Shown here: one piece after another, positions 22,130 to 35,000 of the stretch
How the letters are laid out: the number at the start of each line of letters is the position of its first letter
Numbering within the stretch: position 1 is the stretch's first letter
Source: Entoloma clypeatum
Lineage: Eukaryota; Basidiomycota; Agaricomycetes; Agaricales; Entolomataceae
Direction of reading: 5' to 3'
Assembly (NCBI GenBank): GCA_963565915.1
Contig: OY751487.1
Span: 2,790,001-2,854,000, forward strand
DNA: 64,000 nt
Notes under the pieces: generated by a model
Database searches by the model: none
The model's input: the letters and a program-made list of their open reading frames with translations, nothing else
What the model was told of the DNA's origin: nothing
Made by a program: the position numbers and the translations under genes

Positions 22130-24903
22130 TCATGACGAAGCATAAAGTTTAACAATCCCGTCAGCGCCAGCACTGGCCATAAACGGTAGTGTGGGATGGA
22201 AGTCCACATCTAGGACACCTTCCCTTGCCTTTTCCCTGTGCATTGTAATCTCCTGCACACATGCACGGGTGCCAAGGAGGTCCCAGAAGCGCACTGAGCA
22301 GTCGTGACTGCCTGACACAAGTGAGAACCCAGCAGGGTCAATCGACAAGGATGTGACGCCGTCTAGGTGTGCCAACATCGAATGAGTGCATTGTCCTACA
22401 AAAGATAACATCAATAAAAGCCTGAGAATCGTATAAGAACAGGATGACATCTACCTGTCGTGATATCAAATATGCGAATGAACTTGTCTTCGTGTGCCGT
22501 CACCAGGAGAGACAGTGTGGGATGCGAGGCAATCCTATTGATCTGTGTGGCTGGTGTACCATCTACACAACGATGAACGGGTTAGCTCTAACTTGAGTGT
22601 ACGATCGTCCAGTAACATACCATAGCTCATGTCGCTCTGCAGTCGAGATAATTCCTTGCCGCTCTCGATGTCAAAGATCTTGACGATCGCGTTTTGATAC
22701 GCCACAGCGACCTTTTTCAGGTCAGCTTTGAGCGCTTCCACGGCGGTTGCCCCAGGTGCATTTGAATCCTCACGATTCAGGTCGTCCGAGTTTTCCAAAC
22801 CGGCCCAACCCCATGTAAGTTTCAAAGAGCCGCCACCGGAAGGGCCGCTGACATCCCACACCTTCACAGTACCCTCAGCACCACAGCTTATCAGGGTGCT
22901 CTCGTCACGGACGAGAGCTAAATCCCAAACCGCGTCGGTATGTCCGACGAGTTCACCTTTAGCGCGGGACTCATCGTAAGGTGCGTAGGCGGTGTGAGAT
23001 TGTGCTGGAAGCGCCCATACACGGATGGATGAATCCAATGACGCGGAATACAGTAAGCCTTTTGAAGGTGCATGGATTAACCGTGTTATAGCTGCTGAAT
23101 GTCCTCGTAAGGTGAGCTGCGGCTCTACCTCGGTGGTGGGTCGTGCTCTACAATACGTGGTTCAAAAACATGTGGAAGCGAAAACAATGAAACATACACG
23201 GACGATGTCAATCCGGCAACATCCACTCGCCATATTTTGACGGTGCAATCATCGCCTCCTGTTGCTAAGCATAGCTCGGTAGGATGGAACGCAAGTGCCC
23301 TGACTGCATCCAGGTGACTAAAGATAGCGTAAGTACGTCGCCGGGTTGGCGTTTAGCGCCAGTCACACGACTAACTTTCTGAAAGTCCGTTTTACTTTCC
23401 ATACTTTGGTCTCCTCGCCTTCGCTGATCACCGTCTCATCGTCATCGTCAACCTCACCTTCTTCCTCCTTCGGATCCTCCTCATCTTCTCGATGTCGATC
23501 CCATGCATTGGCACCGCCTACGGATCCAAGTTGCCCTTCTCTACCCAACCTTGCTTGTTCGGATGCCTCATGAGACAGTCTTAGTTTTTCTTTCCAATCG
23601 CCCGCATCATCTGGCCGAAATATGGCGGTGAGTTGTCGACTATCCAAATCTCCACCCTTCTCTTTCTCTGTTTGTGAAGGCATTTGAGAGGATTGAGACT
23701 GGGGTATGGAGGACTGCAGCGATATCCCAGATGCCTGCTGAGTCTGCCCAGCTCCCATGGGACTGCTACGTTCCGAAAGGGAAACTTGTGGTCCACTTGT
23801 CATAGGACCTGATGAGAGACCAGGTATCAAGGAATGACCATTTGGGACGAGAAAGTCTTTGCCTGTTTCCGGGAGGACCTTGCGTGGCCGATGATAAGCG
23901 ATTTGATCGAACGAGGGGACATTAGGCAATGACAATGGCATTGACGAGGTATTAAGCAAGGGCCGGTTAGGTAATGGATTCATGGCTTGAGGTGAAGTTA
24001 AATATGTGATTTCCTGGAGACACCTGTATCATGTGCCGCAGAATTTTGAGGGGAACTTCCGAGGCAGCAAGGCTCTCACGCACTGTTTCAAGTAGTCGCG
24101 ACTTCGCGCTCTGCTTTTCGGATCCCGCCCGGGAGGCGGCTTGGCAAGGGTGGCTAGTGACCCTCCTGCAGGACCATTCGTTCCACCCCATGAGCTTGGC
24201 CGGCCAAGTGAGCCGACAGCAGGTGCTCCGTTGGGTAGTCTGTTATCGGGCAATGGACAGTCTAGAAACAAAAGAATCAGTATCCATAAGAACAGTTTGC
24301 AAAGACGGCGTACCTTCACTGCGAGGAGAACTACCTCCGCTCTCTTCCTTGTGAGTCTGAAGATCATCTTTTTGTAAAGAAGGTGCATTGTTTTGAGTAG
24401 CGGCAAGTTTAGAAGGCGGGTTATATTGTGATGTCGGTTGGATGAGTTGCTTTGAGCTGACAGAGTGGACACGTCAGGGCATAGCATGGGTGGGTAGGAG
24501 CGTAAACACACACCGTTCCATGCGTAAAGCATATTCAAGCATTTTTATACGACGCATCAGGTCGAGCTTTACGTTTTCGAAAGACCTCCGCTCGCCCTCG
24601 AGCAAAGCTATCCGTGCCTGAGGGTACGAGGGCTAAGACGCGAAATCCAAGAAAGTCGGAAAGGAAAAGACATACCCTCATTTCCGCTCGCTCAATCTCC
24701 CACTCGTTTCTGTCGCGTTCGTAGCGTCTCCATTCGGTCTGTAGGAAGTGAAGAACACTTGAGAGGGTGAAATCCTGGCCATTCTGGGGAGGTGGTGGCG
24801 GAATGGAGTTTGGCTGACCAACTTGCTGCTGCTGCTGCTGAGAAGGTGTGGGATGCTGGCTCTGTTGCTGACTAGGTTGGAGGCCTTGCAAGGGGCCCAA
24901 CAT
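22130..24903 (-). CDS. Striatin family WD40 protein (Far8/Pro11 type)
   Basis: Scaffold of the STRIPAK phosphatase-kinase complex (PP2A, Mob, SIKE, STRIP), which controls hyphal fusion, septation and fruiting-body development in fungi. The N-terminus is Gln/Pro-rich (QQQQQQ near 24830) and leads into the striatin hallmark [20 protein letters not shown] followed by the coiled coil [12 protein letters not shown] Ser/Gln-rich linker follows. The C-terminal half is a WD40 propeller: IRVWALP near 23030, [34 protein letters not shown], then [20 protein letters not shown], and the final [20 protein letters not shown] and [12 protein letters not shown]. The final blade motif [17 protein letters not shown] is specific for striatins. 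Several short introns. Confidence 0.93.
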
Positions 24904-25007
24904 GGGGAGCTGGATGGTTGATAAATGTAATGAAATGGGAAGGGGATGATGTGTGATGGGCACAAGCATATATTTCGGGTGGCAAACACCAACAAACTAT
25001 GTAAATA

Positions 25008-25368
25008 TTACTTTTTGCCAGATCTACAGAGGTCAGTTACAGTACAGTAACACTTGCAGCACAGAAAACAAACTTTTTGATTCCACCACCAACCAAAGGT
25101 CCACTCTTCAGTGCTGTTGTTGTTGTCTTTCTGTAGCCATCCACATTAATATTAATGAATCCAATCTCACCTTTATCCCGAGCTGCCTTCAGAGCCGCCT
25201 CTTCTTGCTTTTTCTTTTCCTTGAAAGCCGCCTCATCCTCTGTTTCTTCGCCCTTCGTTTTCTTTGGAGCCTTTATCACCCAGTTTCCTTGTTACATTCA
25301 ATCATCGTCATTCATCGGACATTGCTCACCTTGAGAGGCTTCAGCTTGCCGCCTTGCCTGCCAGACAT
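25008..25368 (-). CDS. TMA7: Translation machinery-associated protein 7
   Basis: A 64-residue, very basic and acidic mixed protein that associates with ribosomes. Four exons fit exactly: 25330-25368 (MSGRQGGKLKPLK), 25171-25270 (PKKTKGEETEDEAAFKEKKK), a 40-nt exon encoding LKSGPLVGGGIKK, and a last exon of 16 nt, 25008-25023, giving SGKK and the stop. The total of 195 nt equals 64 codons plus stop, the usual size of the family. Without the last small exon the tail would be wrong, so that splice is well supported. It lies 104 bp upstream of striatin in the same orientation and shares a 77-bp divergent promoter with the S9 peptidase gene. Confidence 0.95.
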
Positions 25369-25445
25369 CTTCGTGTGATACTTACAATGGTGGTGGTGAT
25401 GAGTTATCAGTTAAGCGTATCACATGGACAAATCATAAATCCATC
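25369..25445. promoter_or_regulatory. 77-bp bidirectional promoter with inverted repeat
   Basis: Gap between the TMA7 and S9 peptidase start codons. TGTGATAC at 25374-25381 and its exact reverse complement GTATCACA at 25417-25424 sit 35 nt apart and flank a GGTGGT run. Confidence 0.5.
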
Positions 25446-28400
25446 ATGGCGAACAATAATGCATGGAGGGTGCTGCTGAGCGACAAATGGGACGTAAGTC
25501 TTCTTACCCTCACTCCATCTCCAAGTCTCTGACCATCTGGATGGATTGAAGGTACTCGGTCCGTTCCCCATCCATGCCAGAGAACAGCACTATCTCTCGC
25601 CTTCATTTCCCCTTGACTGTAAATTTAATCCATACTGATATCTCAACTCACCCATATGATGATTTCGTATAACGCACAGTATCGAACCCAATTGACTTTT
25701 CGAAATCCTGGCCATCTTCGTATGCCGACGGGGGTAATGTCTCTTGGACCACACTTTGTACGAGTCCCGACGGCACTCTCAGCGTTTCATTTCCAAACAT
25801 AAGGCATGATCATCTGCCAAACGTCCGGGCTTCTATTCATTTCTTTCTAGATGGAAATCCCTTCGAGCCACCGAAGGTTGGGCCGCCTTACAGCACCATG
25901 CAACCCTCCATACAACCTTGACTATATATCCACCTCCTTCCAGAACTGAATTTATTCCGCACCTGCAAGTCAACCTGATACAGGGTTCGTTTTTCACAAT
26001 TCTTCCTGGCGATGGCCAGTCCTGCGTTCCACAGTGGTATTCCGGCAATATTTACGATATGGAACGCACCGTTCCTCGAACAGTCAGCTTCTCATCACCT
26101 CCCTCTTTGACGCTGCCAACAACATATGATATTGTTGTCAGTGGTGATTATGAGGTAAACATGATTGTCCTTCGTACATACCTTATCCAGGGTTTTGCAG
26201 ATCAGACTCTTTGGCGATCCTACAACACAGGGCACCGAAATACCAATTCAAAAGATCCGTTTTATCGTAGAAGTAGAGGATCCCCTCTTGACAGGACCAC
26301 TTTCACACGAAAGTTCGCAGGACGTCATTTGCGACTTCGTGCAAGGATATGCATTTGGAAACGCTATAGGCATCGCCATTCGCAGCATTTCAGGTTGGTG
26401 GACCATCACCAATGCGGTCGTTAAAAACACCAATGTGAGTCCTATCAGCCCTTAACATTCTTTGACTCAGGTAGTTCTCGATCTCGAGGCTCTGTCAATC
26501 AAACTACAAAACAGTGTTTCCCTCGCTCCTTCGCAGATGCGCATCGTTCCCATCCTTCTCTCTCAGATTGTGTCCTTCAATGAACCCGAGCTCCAAATCC
26601 AAATCAGAATGATGTCCAAAGAGGGGTCATCCAAACTTCTTGCCATCACCTTGCCGATCAAGCACCTGAGTCTCTGGTCATCATCCGAATACAATTCAAT
26701 AACTGCAACATATCTCTACTCATCGTCGATGCCGACGGCATTTTTGGCTGTCCCGCCTGTTCACAAAAGCTCACATGCTCCACAGCCTCCAATTTTAGCT
26801 CTCCGTGTGTCTTACTCGTCTTAATTACTACATCAGCTCACATACATGTTCAGATGGGGCTGGCGTTGACATATTGGAACAAAAATTTTGGGTTGAAGCG
26901 CTGCCCCGCCGCCAATATAACTGGATCGTCATCCCAACGGGACGAACATCATGGGTCAGTATGTTGAAGAATCGTCCTTCTCCATTCATTTATCTGGACT
27001 GCTCAGGGGCTGGATTGGCATGGACCTAGTGCTCACGATGCCTGGGAATCCATTAGAGCACTTTCTTCAATCTTGGATAATAACAGTCAATGGAAGAACT
27101 GGTCGTTTAGGCCTGACTCTCGCGTAGTGACGATCGGTCACTCGAACGGCGGACAAGGAGCACTCTATCTTGCTTCACGATATCCAGATAAGATTCTTGG
27201 TGGTATTTTAGCATCCATGGTCTCACTTTGAACCTTGTCTACTCAACATTGCCATGTCTCTAGTGATTGCCGCTGCAGGCTATATAAAATCACAAGCTTA
27301 TGTGCCTCTAACAATGTCGAGGTAATGAACTTCGCCCCTCAAAGGAGTTAATGCTGATCTCACGGTAGATCTGCACATTACATCGATCCCTTCTTGCGCG
27401 CAATTCTTGAATCGTCGTTCACACCGGATGACAACGACCTGTACTTATCCAATCTCATAAACGTTCCTGTACTGATGATTCATGGGTACCTTCCCGTCTT
27501 TGTATACTTCGTATCTCTTAGTGATTGTTTCTCTCCTAGAGGGGATGATAAGAACGTGCCCGTCTGGCATTCTCGGGAAGTTGTAAGCATCTTTGATGCA
27601 TTGCAATGCGATACGAAAGCCACGTTGGTCTCTTCTCTATTCCTTTCAATCCCTCACGCGAAATCGCGGTTACCAGACTACGTGAAGATGCTGGCCAAGG
27701 CCATTGGTACCCGAGCGTCTTCGATAATAAACAAGTGCAAGACTTTCTGGACTCCACCTTGACAAATCCCCACCTTCCTAGGCCCAAAGAATTCACTTTG
27801 ACAGTGTCCATTCCCAGCGAAAGCGGTTCCCTGTACGGGTGGAAAGTAGAAAGAGTTCACCTGCCCGGTCGGTGAGAAAGCTTTCATATTGCTGTGTTTC
27901 CTCTCCTGACTCGCACGCAGGCTGGCGCGTTTACAGGTCCAGACGAGTGACCATTGTGTCGTTAGAGTATCAACATCCAATGTCCTTTCCTTTTCCCTTG
28001 ACCGTCGTCTATGCCACTGCACGGAAGTGTATATCGGCGACTCGCTCATCCGCCTTTCGTCTGATCATGATAGAACAGTTTCGTTCAGGACAGTCGATCA
28101 GTTGTCGTGGGAGGTAGAAGAATTTCCAACTTTCTTTCGCCTACTTGTCTCATCTCGTACTTTCCCAAGCTCACCTCTGCGAAATTCGAGGATTTACCAG
28201 CCCCTTCCCGCATGCAAGCCATTCTAATGTCCCCCGGCACCCTTGTATGCATAGTCTCTGATACCTCACCTTTTCAAGAAATGTCTCTGGCCCTACGACT
28301 ATCGCATGACCTCCTCATATACCACAAATTGGACGTCCAAATTATGTTGGAATCAGACGCACTAATGATGATAGAAAGTGTCGACTTTCCTGTTGGTAAC

Positions 28401-28887
28401 ATCGTCTATATTGGTCATCCTTCCTCTACATTCGTTGGCGCAATTTTAAACAAGAAAGAGACCTCTTTCGAATTGAGTAATTCCTCTCTAGCTTTGGGTG
28501 GACACGTCCTTAGTGGTCCAAGTCTGGGTAATATCCCTTGTCGCCTGCAACGTTAACGTCATATCGACCAATCTCTTCCAGCTGCTGTGTTTCTACACCC
28601 TCATCCCAAAGTTAGCCAAAGGAAAAATTCCATAATGTTGCTCCTTTTGGCGAATAGCACAAGTGCTCTTGAAAGAGCGGGAAGGCTGTTTCCCATACGG
28701 ACTGGTATCGCAACCCCGAGCTGGGTAGTGACTAGTCATCTTGCCGATAGGTTCGGTGCTGCGGGCATACGTGGAGCTGGGTAAGTAATTTCGGTACGCC
28801 TTGCTTTCAACCTGTATGTATTGATGATGCAGAGTTTGGACCGAGGGATGGGCATGTCGTGAAGCATCATCAATGTGGTTGTTTTGA
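25446..28887 (+). CDS. S9 family serine peptidase (prolyl oligopeptidase domain)
   Basis: An alpha/beta-hydrolase fold peptidase of the large basidiomycete group annotated as peptidase S9 / prolyl oligopeptidase catalytic domain. The first exon, 25446-25493, reads MANNNAWRVLLSDKWD and has no signal peptide, so it is probably intracellular. The next exon gives GPFPIHAREQHYLSPSFPL, a conserved start of the family. The N-terminal half is a beta-rich domain. The catalytic Ser lies in GHSNGGQGALYLASRYPD (about 27140), the Asp in MIHG-GDDKNVPVWHSRE (27540), and the His in EDAGQGHWYPSVFDNK (27690). A long C-terminal extension follows, to GVWTEGWACREASSMWLF. More than ten short introns; only some junctions were resolved. 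About 850 aa. The substrate is unknown. Confidence 0.82.
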
Positions 28888-29070
28888 TGGTTGTCTCCTT
28901 GCGTTCGAAGGCGGGCAAGTTGGGTTTTGAACATTATAGGCTTACAAGACACCTTTTCAACACTTGAAGGCAGTGGGGGAATGTTGTTACAATACAGTAT
29001 GTGATGATAAGGAACCCAATAGAACAGGACAGATATGTGCGAAGATAGCAACGATAATAACACAAAATAT

Positions 29071-32000
29071 CTACGGAAGTGGGTAAATTGACCTTGCCAC
29101 CTGCGCAAACCAATTAATTTAGCGAGTGGATCATGGTAAAAAGTCACCTTACGCGTTCAAGAAGGATCGTTACTTCGGGTGCAACTCGGACGAAGTTCTT
29201 GCTCCAGAAACCATATTTCGGGTTGCGAAGTAGCTCGATGAAAGTCACCAACGCACCCCATGGGTGAGGGCGGTGTACGATGAAACGCTCCAAAAGGGTA
29301 GTGGTTACAACCTCCTGAAAGCGCTCGTCTTGAATTTCCAGGAACAGATGAAGGACCAGGGAGCTGAACCAGTGAGTGTGTGCGTTCGGGTATCGCAAGT
29401 GTAAACCGATAGACACTAGAAGGTGGTGTTGTCCTGGAAATAAAATTTGGCTTGGAAAATTACGCAAGGTAGTAGTTAATGCAATCACCTTCGACATCAA
29501 GGTTGGCAGCAAGAAATTGCAGGGCGACCACACCAGGGTCAGAGGCAACAAAAAGTGAGGATCCACTCCTGGCTTTCGCTTGCGCAACGGATGAAACGCC
29601 GATGTACATAACCAGGGAGTTGATCAATTGCAAGTTGTAAGAGTCGAGAGAATTTTCTGTGGTACCAGGGAGCCTCATTTGATCCTTGAGTGACGGAAGG
29701 AAAGCAGGCGTTCCACGGTTGAGCAGGTATTGGTCCAGATAGCTGCCCAAGTCGCTATTTTTGAGCCCAGAAAAATCAGAAGTGATGGGAGGAATGGGTC
29801 CCATTTCCGGGATGGCATCATATCTGACATTGCGCAGGTGTGGGTCAGGGAGGATAAGCGTCGGGGGGAATGCGCTGAGGATTATATTGCGGAGTTGCAT
29901 GCAGTTGGGTGGGACGACGTCACACAGGCTGGAGTAGTGCTCGCTTAGGAATTCCGGGAAGTCATGGAGAAGTACCAAGACGAGCCGCAGAGCACCGCGA
30001 TACAGATCGCATGTGGCAGGTTGCACATCTTGATCCTTCAAGAATGGATTGAGGAATTTGAGCAAGGAGAGCAACAACCTGTGAAATGCTGACCACCCCT
30101 GCTTTGCAGACGGAACCCTTTATAAGTAAGTGGACCCGAGAAGTGAGCTCAGGGTAGATACCTCGCGGTTCCCAGACAGCAGCAACTTCGGCATGAAAAG
30201 TCTGTGCGAAACCAAGGACATCCAGGAGAATGCAAACCCAGGAAAGTAGGTAGGCTGCAAGGAGCTGAATGTATCACTATGACGAGGTTAGACACGTAGG
30301 TCGTTCGGCACGACTTCTTACCTGATCGCGAGTAGTAATTGGAAGTACACAGGGCCAAGATGTGTCTCGAACGCATGGATGTCATTGATGAGGCTTGAGA
30401 AAAACCTAAAAAAGGGTTTTTGTTGGAAAGCTGGTCCCTGCTCCTCATGGTAATTTGCCAAGACGAGCACGAAAATTGAAAGAATCTTGGTTAGGTAATG
30501 AACCTTTGCCTGGTCGTTGTTGACACCAGACGCATCCCCATGGTATTTGATGATATAAACGATGAGTCTTGACATGGCATCCAGGGCCTGGAAAGCGTAA
30601 TCGAACTCGCCTCCTGCAACGCACTTGATGTAACTATTGACGCTGGATTCAGCGCACACTCGGAAGAAGAATGATGACACGTCTTCCATCTTCAGTATGC
30701 CTTGCTTCGTCAATTGTGTGATGAATGGGACGAAATTTTTCTCAGGGGTGTGAGACCGTTGGTAAATGCCGACCCATTGTTGGAACCAGACGAACAACTT
30801 TTCCCGCATGTGCTCAGTTTCTGGTTTTACAGAAGGCTGACGACTGATGCCCAGTGCATCCGACGCCATAGAGCCTGGTGGTCGTCGAATTCCATGTAGA
30901 TCGTCCAGCAGCGCGTTGACTCTTTACAGATGTTAGTTTCATAGCGATAATCAAAATGTGACAGTTCGACTAACTCCTCGTTGGCTCTGTTTCCTTGCGA
31001 AAGCTGCCCGAGAATTTCAATTGAGTAGGCAAATTGGTTCTGAGAAGCCACAGGAGGATCGTGAGATAGGCACTCCCTGATCAAGTGTGCTGTGAAGTTT
31101 AACAGATTTGGGCGAGGATCAGCGAGTAATGTTTTTGCTAGCTGCTGATCTTGTAGGGCAACGTTTACGAGGCCGCTCCGCAGTAATGTCAACGTGACGT
31201 CAACGTTATATTTCCGCTGAAGGTGGTCAGTTAACACCGTACATTGACACTGTTGACTCACTTCGTCCTCGGCATACAGTAACCATGTGAGCGCTTCCCT
31301 TTCAACATCTTCAAATTGCCTGCACAACCGACCGAGTAGGGCTACATAGACATCTCGGCCCAGTTGCGATGGGGTCTTGTATAGAAGTTGAACAATTTTT
31401 TGCGACATCATCAATGGTGTACGTTGACGATCAACCGCCCCGGTGGCGAGAGTCAAGATCTGTGCGACTATATGGCGAATGTCATGGTTGGGTAGTAGAG
31501 ATGATTCGTGAGATTGTACGGGCATCTGGATTATGATGGCTTCCAGATCCCGCGTAAGAACCTGTGACTCCAAGCTCAAAAACGAATCCGGTGATGCACC
31601 GCCGAATAGGGACGTACTGTGAAACGATCCATGGCTTCCTGATGGGTACGATATCCGCTGAATTCGGGAGTGGCAGACGGAGAGTAGACAGAAGGGGTAG
31701 CGAGAGACGCTGTCGAACTTGGTCTGCTTGCGGTCCTACGCTTTGAATCTGCGCCTGAGAACCATCAAAACTTACGATGAACGTCATCCGTAATGAGACT
31801 GCTTACCGAAATCTTCATAGACACTGAATTGATGCGGTTGAAGACCACTAAGTTTGATTCGCAGGGGATCCGGAAGATTCACGGAAAAGGTAGCAGTTGG
31901 TGCAGATGGATCCCAGAAGGGTTGGCCATTACGGAGCTGAATAGGTTTGGATCTGTTTGTATATAGAACGAGAATTAGAAATTGAACAAACCTCATGATG

Positions 32001-35000
32001 ACGTCGTCTCGCTTCATACGACACGGCAAAGCCTTCGTCCACATCCGAGATAGCCCTTTCCATCGCAGCTTTTTCGATTGCGGCACAGGCAATTTCCAAA
32101 TTATCGGTGACGATCAGTTGCACAACAGGTTCTGAAGCGACCTATTGAGTTGACAAGGTTAGGATACAGACTGGGAGGACTATCAGGAAAAAGGACACCA
32201 ACTTCGCCGAAACCTTGATCTGCAAGAAACTGGCGGAGATGTGTTGCAAGATTACTTTTCAGCGGTTCTTTGCAAGTTACTAATGCAAGGCTCCCCGCGA
32301 GTTTCTTCGCCATCAGATGACCAGCATTCCTCAGTTTCTCCTCGTTTGGCTCGGTCACAAAATCCTTCGAGACCAATTCCCGAGTAGAAATGCCTGCGAT
32401 GGTGACAGATCGCTCCACCACAGGAAGAATGATCTTTGAAAAACAGGTTGGAAGATTAGAGCAAAAAAGCATGCGACTATAAACTAACCTCTCGGACAGC
32501 TCGATCAACCGCCATCTGCACCGCCCGTTTGAAGGTGTGATTGACGTTTAATGGTGTTAATTGTGGATTTACAAGAACGTGAAGCTGAAGCGCTGATAAA
32601 ATAGCCTCAATATGTGCTCCTACAGCTCGCTGAGAATCCGAAGGGCTTGATGGGCCGATTGGCAAGATCTGGGAGTCACCATGGCTTGTCTGTTCTCCGC
32701 CTATTGGTAGCGCACTAATATCCAATGCGTACTCCGGTAACGGCAGGCCAGAATCTGCTATCGGCCGGTTCCTTAAGATTGTTGTGGCGTCGATAGAGTC
32801 GAGGTCAATGTCAAGGGCCTTGCACAATACCTCAATTTCAAATTTGAGATTCAGCTTGAGCTCAGCAAAATGGTACAGTTCTGCCAGCAAGGTGATGACG
32901 GCCATCAACCAGGGGTTGGGAGGTTTGAACACTGTCGACTTGACACAGGGTTCAAGTGTCTTGCAAACGAATGGAATCGCCACGACCAAACGCCCGCTAT
33001 CATATCCCTCAATCAAGAAGTCTTTGAATGACAGATTCTTGTGCTTGATGGGCCGATTTCGGGCTAATGTGATAGTCCCAAGCCAGGCTCCGACATTCTT
33101 CAAGGTGTTTCTGTCAGATCCGGACTGTAGTGTTCTTTCCGAGTTCAATAACGCCGCGGCCTTTATGAAAGTTTCCTGGAGAATCAGCTTCGACAACTTC
33201 TGGCGATCCAATGCGTCCAAGAATCGAAGATAAAGACTGTGGTTGTTTGGCTCCGTACTGATTCGCTGATCAACCAGATAATGGGCAAACCAGCGTGAAT
33301 ACTCTTCATCAAAGTGGTCCTTCATCTCTGTCAATTTTTTCTCGAAATTGCTCGGAGCAAGATTGTTGACGATGAATAGAATGCGGTCGGATAATTCCTC
33401 TGGTGGGGAAGTCAATCCAGTTTCGATTGGATCTGGCTGTATGGAAGTGAAAACAGGTAGTAAATCGGTATGTTGTGCACTAGTGGGGATGAAGCTGTTG
33501 TCGGAAGTGTTTCCGTGGGCGCCGACGTTGGCAAGAACACGTTGGATATTTGATGTTAAATCAGGGCGGGCATCTACAAGATGTGGTATTGTGAGCAACG
33601 CAGCACATAAAGGCTGCCACTCCGGGAGTCTAGATTCAAATTGGCTGAGAGCCTGCAACCCAAACTTGAATAGATTTGTTTCAGGAGGGCAGTTGAGGGC
33701 GTCGAGGATGTATCGGATGGCGATACCGAGTGGGATGTAGTCAACAAGTTGATGTTGTATAAGCGAACCAAAGAGGTAGCCAGTCATGGCAAGCTCGCGC
33801 GCGGGATAGTAGGATTGGAAAAATTTGTATTCGTCGAAAAGGAAGTGGAGCATGCAAGAAAAGATCTCGTGGTCCCGCGGATTTCCTGACTCTTTATTTC
33901 GCTGCAACATGGCAATGACTTCGTCAATTGATATGTTTTCATCGTACATTTGTTTGTATATGCCATCCACCTCCGATTCGATTTCGGGAGGGTAGCTGAT
34001 CACAGTAAACCCAGGTTCGATATCAGAGCCGGGGGTAAGACTCATAAGCCGGGGATGAATCTGAAGACAAGCATTGCGGACTTCAAGGCAAAAGTCAACA
34101 TCCCCCTCGTGCATTGAAGAGGAGCTAAAGCAAATGAATGAGATGAAAACACGTCAATGGCTAGGAGACTCACTTGTTTCGAAGGACGCGAAGAATGATC
34201 GTGATGGTATGGGGGCTGAGGGTCATGGTGCGATGTTCGACGGCGGGGTCAGACGTCCGAGACACCTTCTCGCTCTCCATTTTTTGTTCAAGGAAGACGA
34301 TGACCGAGTGGAGGAATTCGCCGCCATGGGCTGCCACATTGTCTGCCAACCATTTGTCAAGGTTGAGATATTCTCTGCGGGAGGCGAGAGCAGCGACGTC
34401 GAGGGAAAAGACAAACGGGCGAACTTCAAGGAGTGATTCAAGGATCTAACATAGATTGGATGCAGGGTCGACTGAAATAGACGTGAAAACATACTTTGAG
34501 GTCTTGTGCAACATCTAAAATACGAGAGATATTGAGTGGATTCTCTTCGTAAAAGTCACGGAAAGCATTGGTGAGGTAGGATGGCTCGATCTGCCATATT
34601 CGCATGAAGACAAGCTGGTGATTTGGATGGCCTGCTAGGAACATCGCGAGAAGCTTTCGCGAGTATTCTAGCCGTATCTCGTTCCATGATGACTCCTAAT
34701 GCAGCCGCTTAAATTGATAGAAAATTGAAACCTTCATGACATACCGGCACTTGCAACAAGCCCATGTGGACCAGTTCGGCACTGATCTTGATGGCCTTAT
34801 CTAGCATCTCCTTAACACAATTCCTGATCTCCACAGAATCTGAATCGGCGAGACGAACAAGCACTTCGAATAGTTCCAATGAATTCCAGGTGTGCCCTTG
34901 GACATTTGCTGCTAACGATTTGATCGTGGGGCTAGCAATTGAGACGTCATCCACGGTCACAATCCTCTGTCCCGGCAATTGAACCAAGTTGAATGTATCC

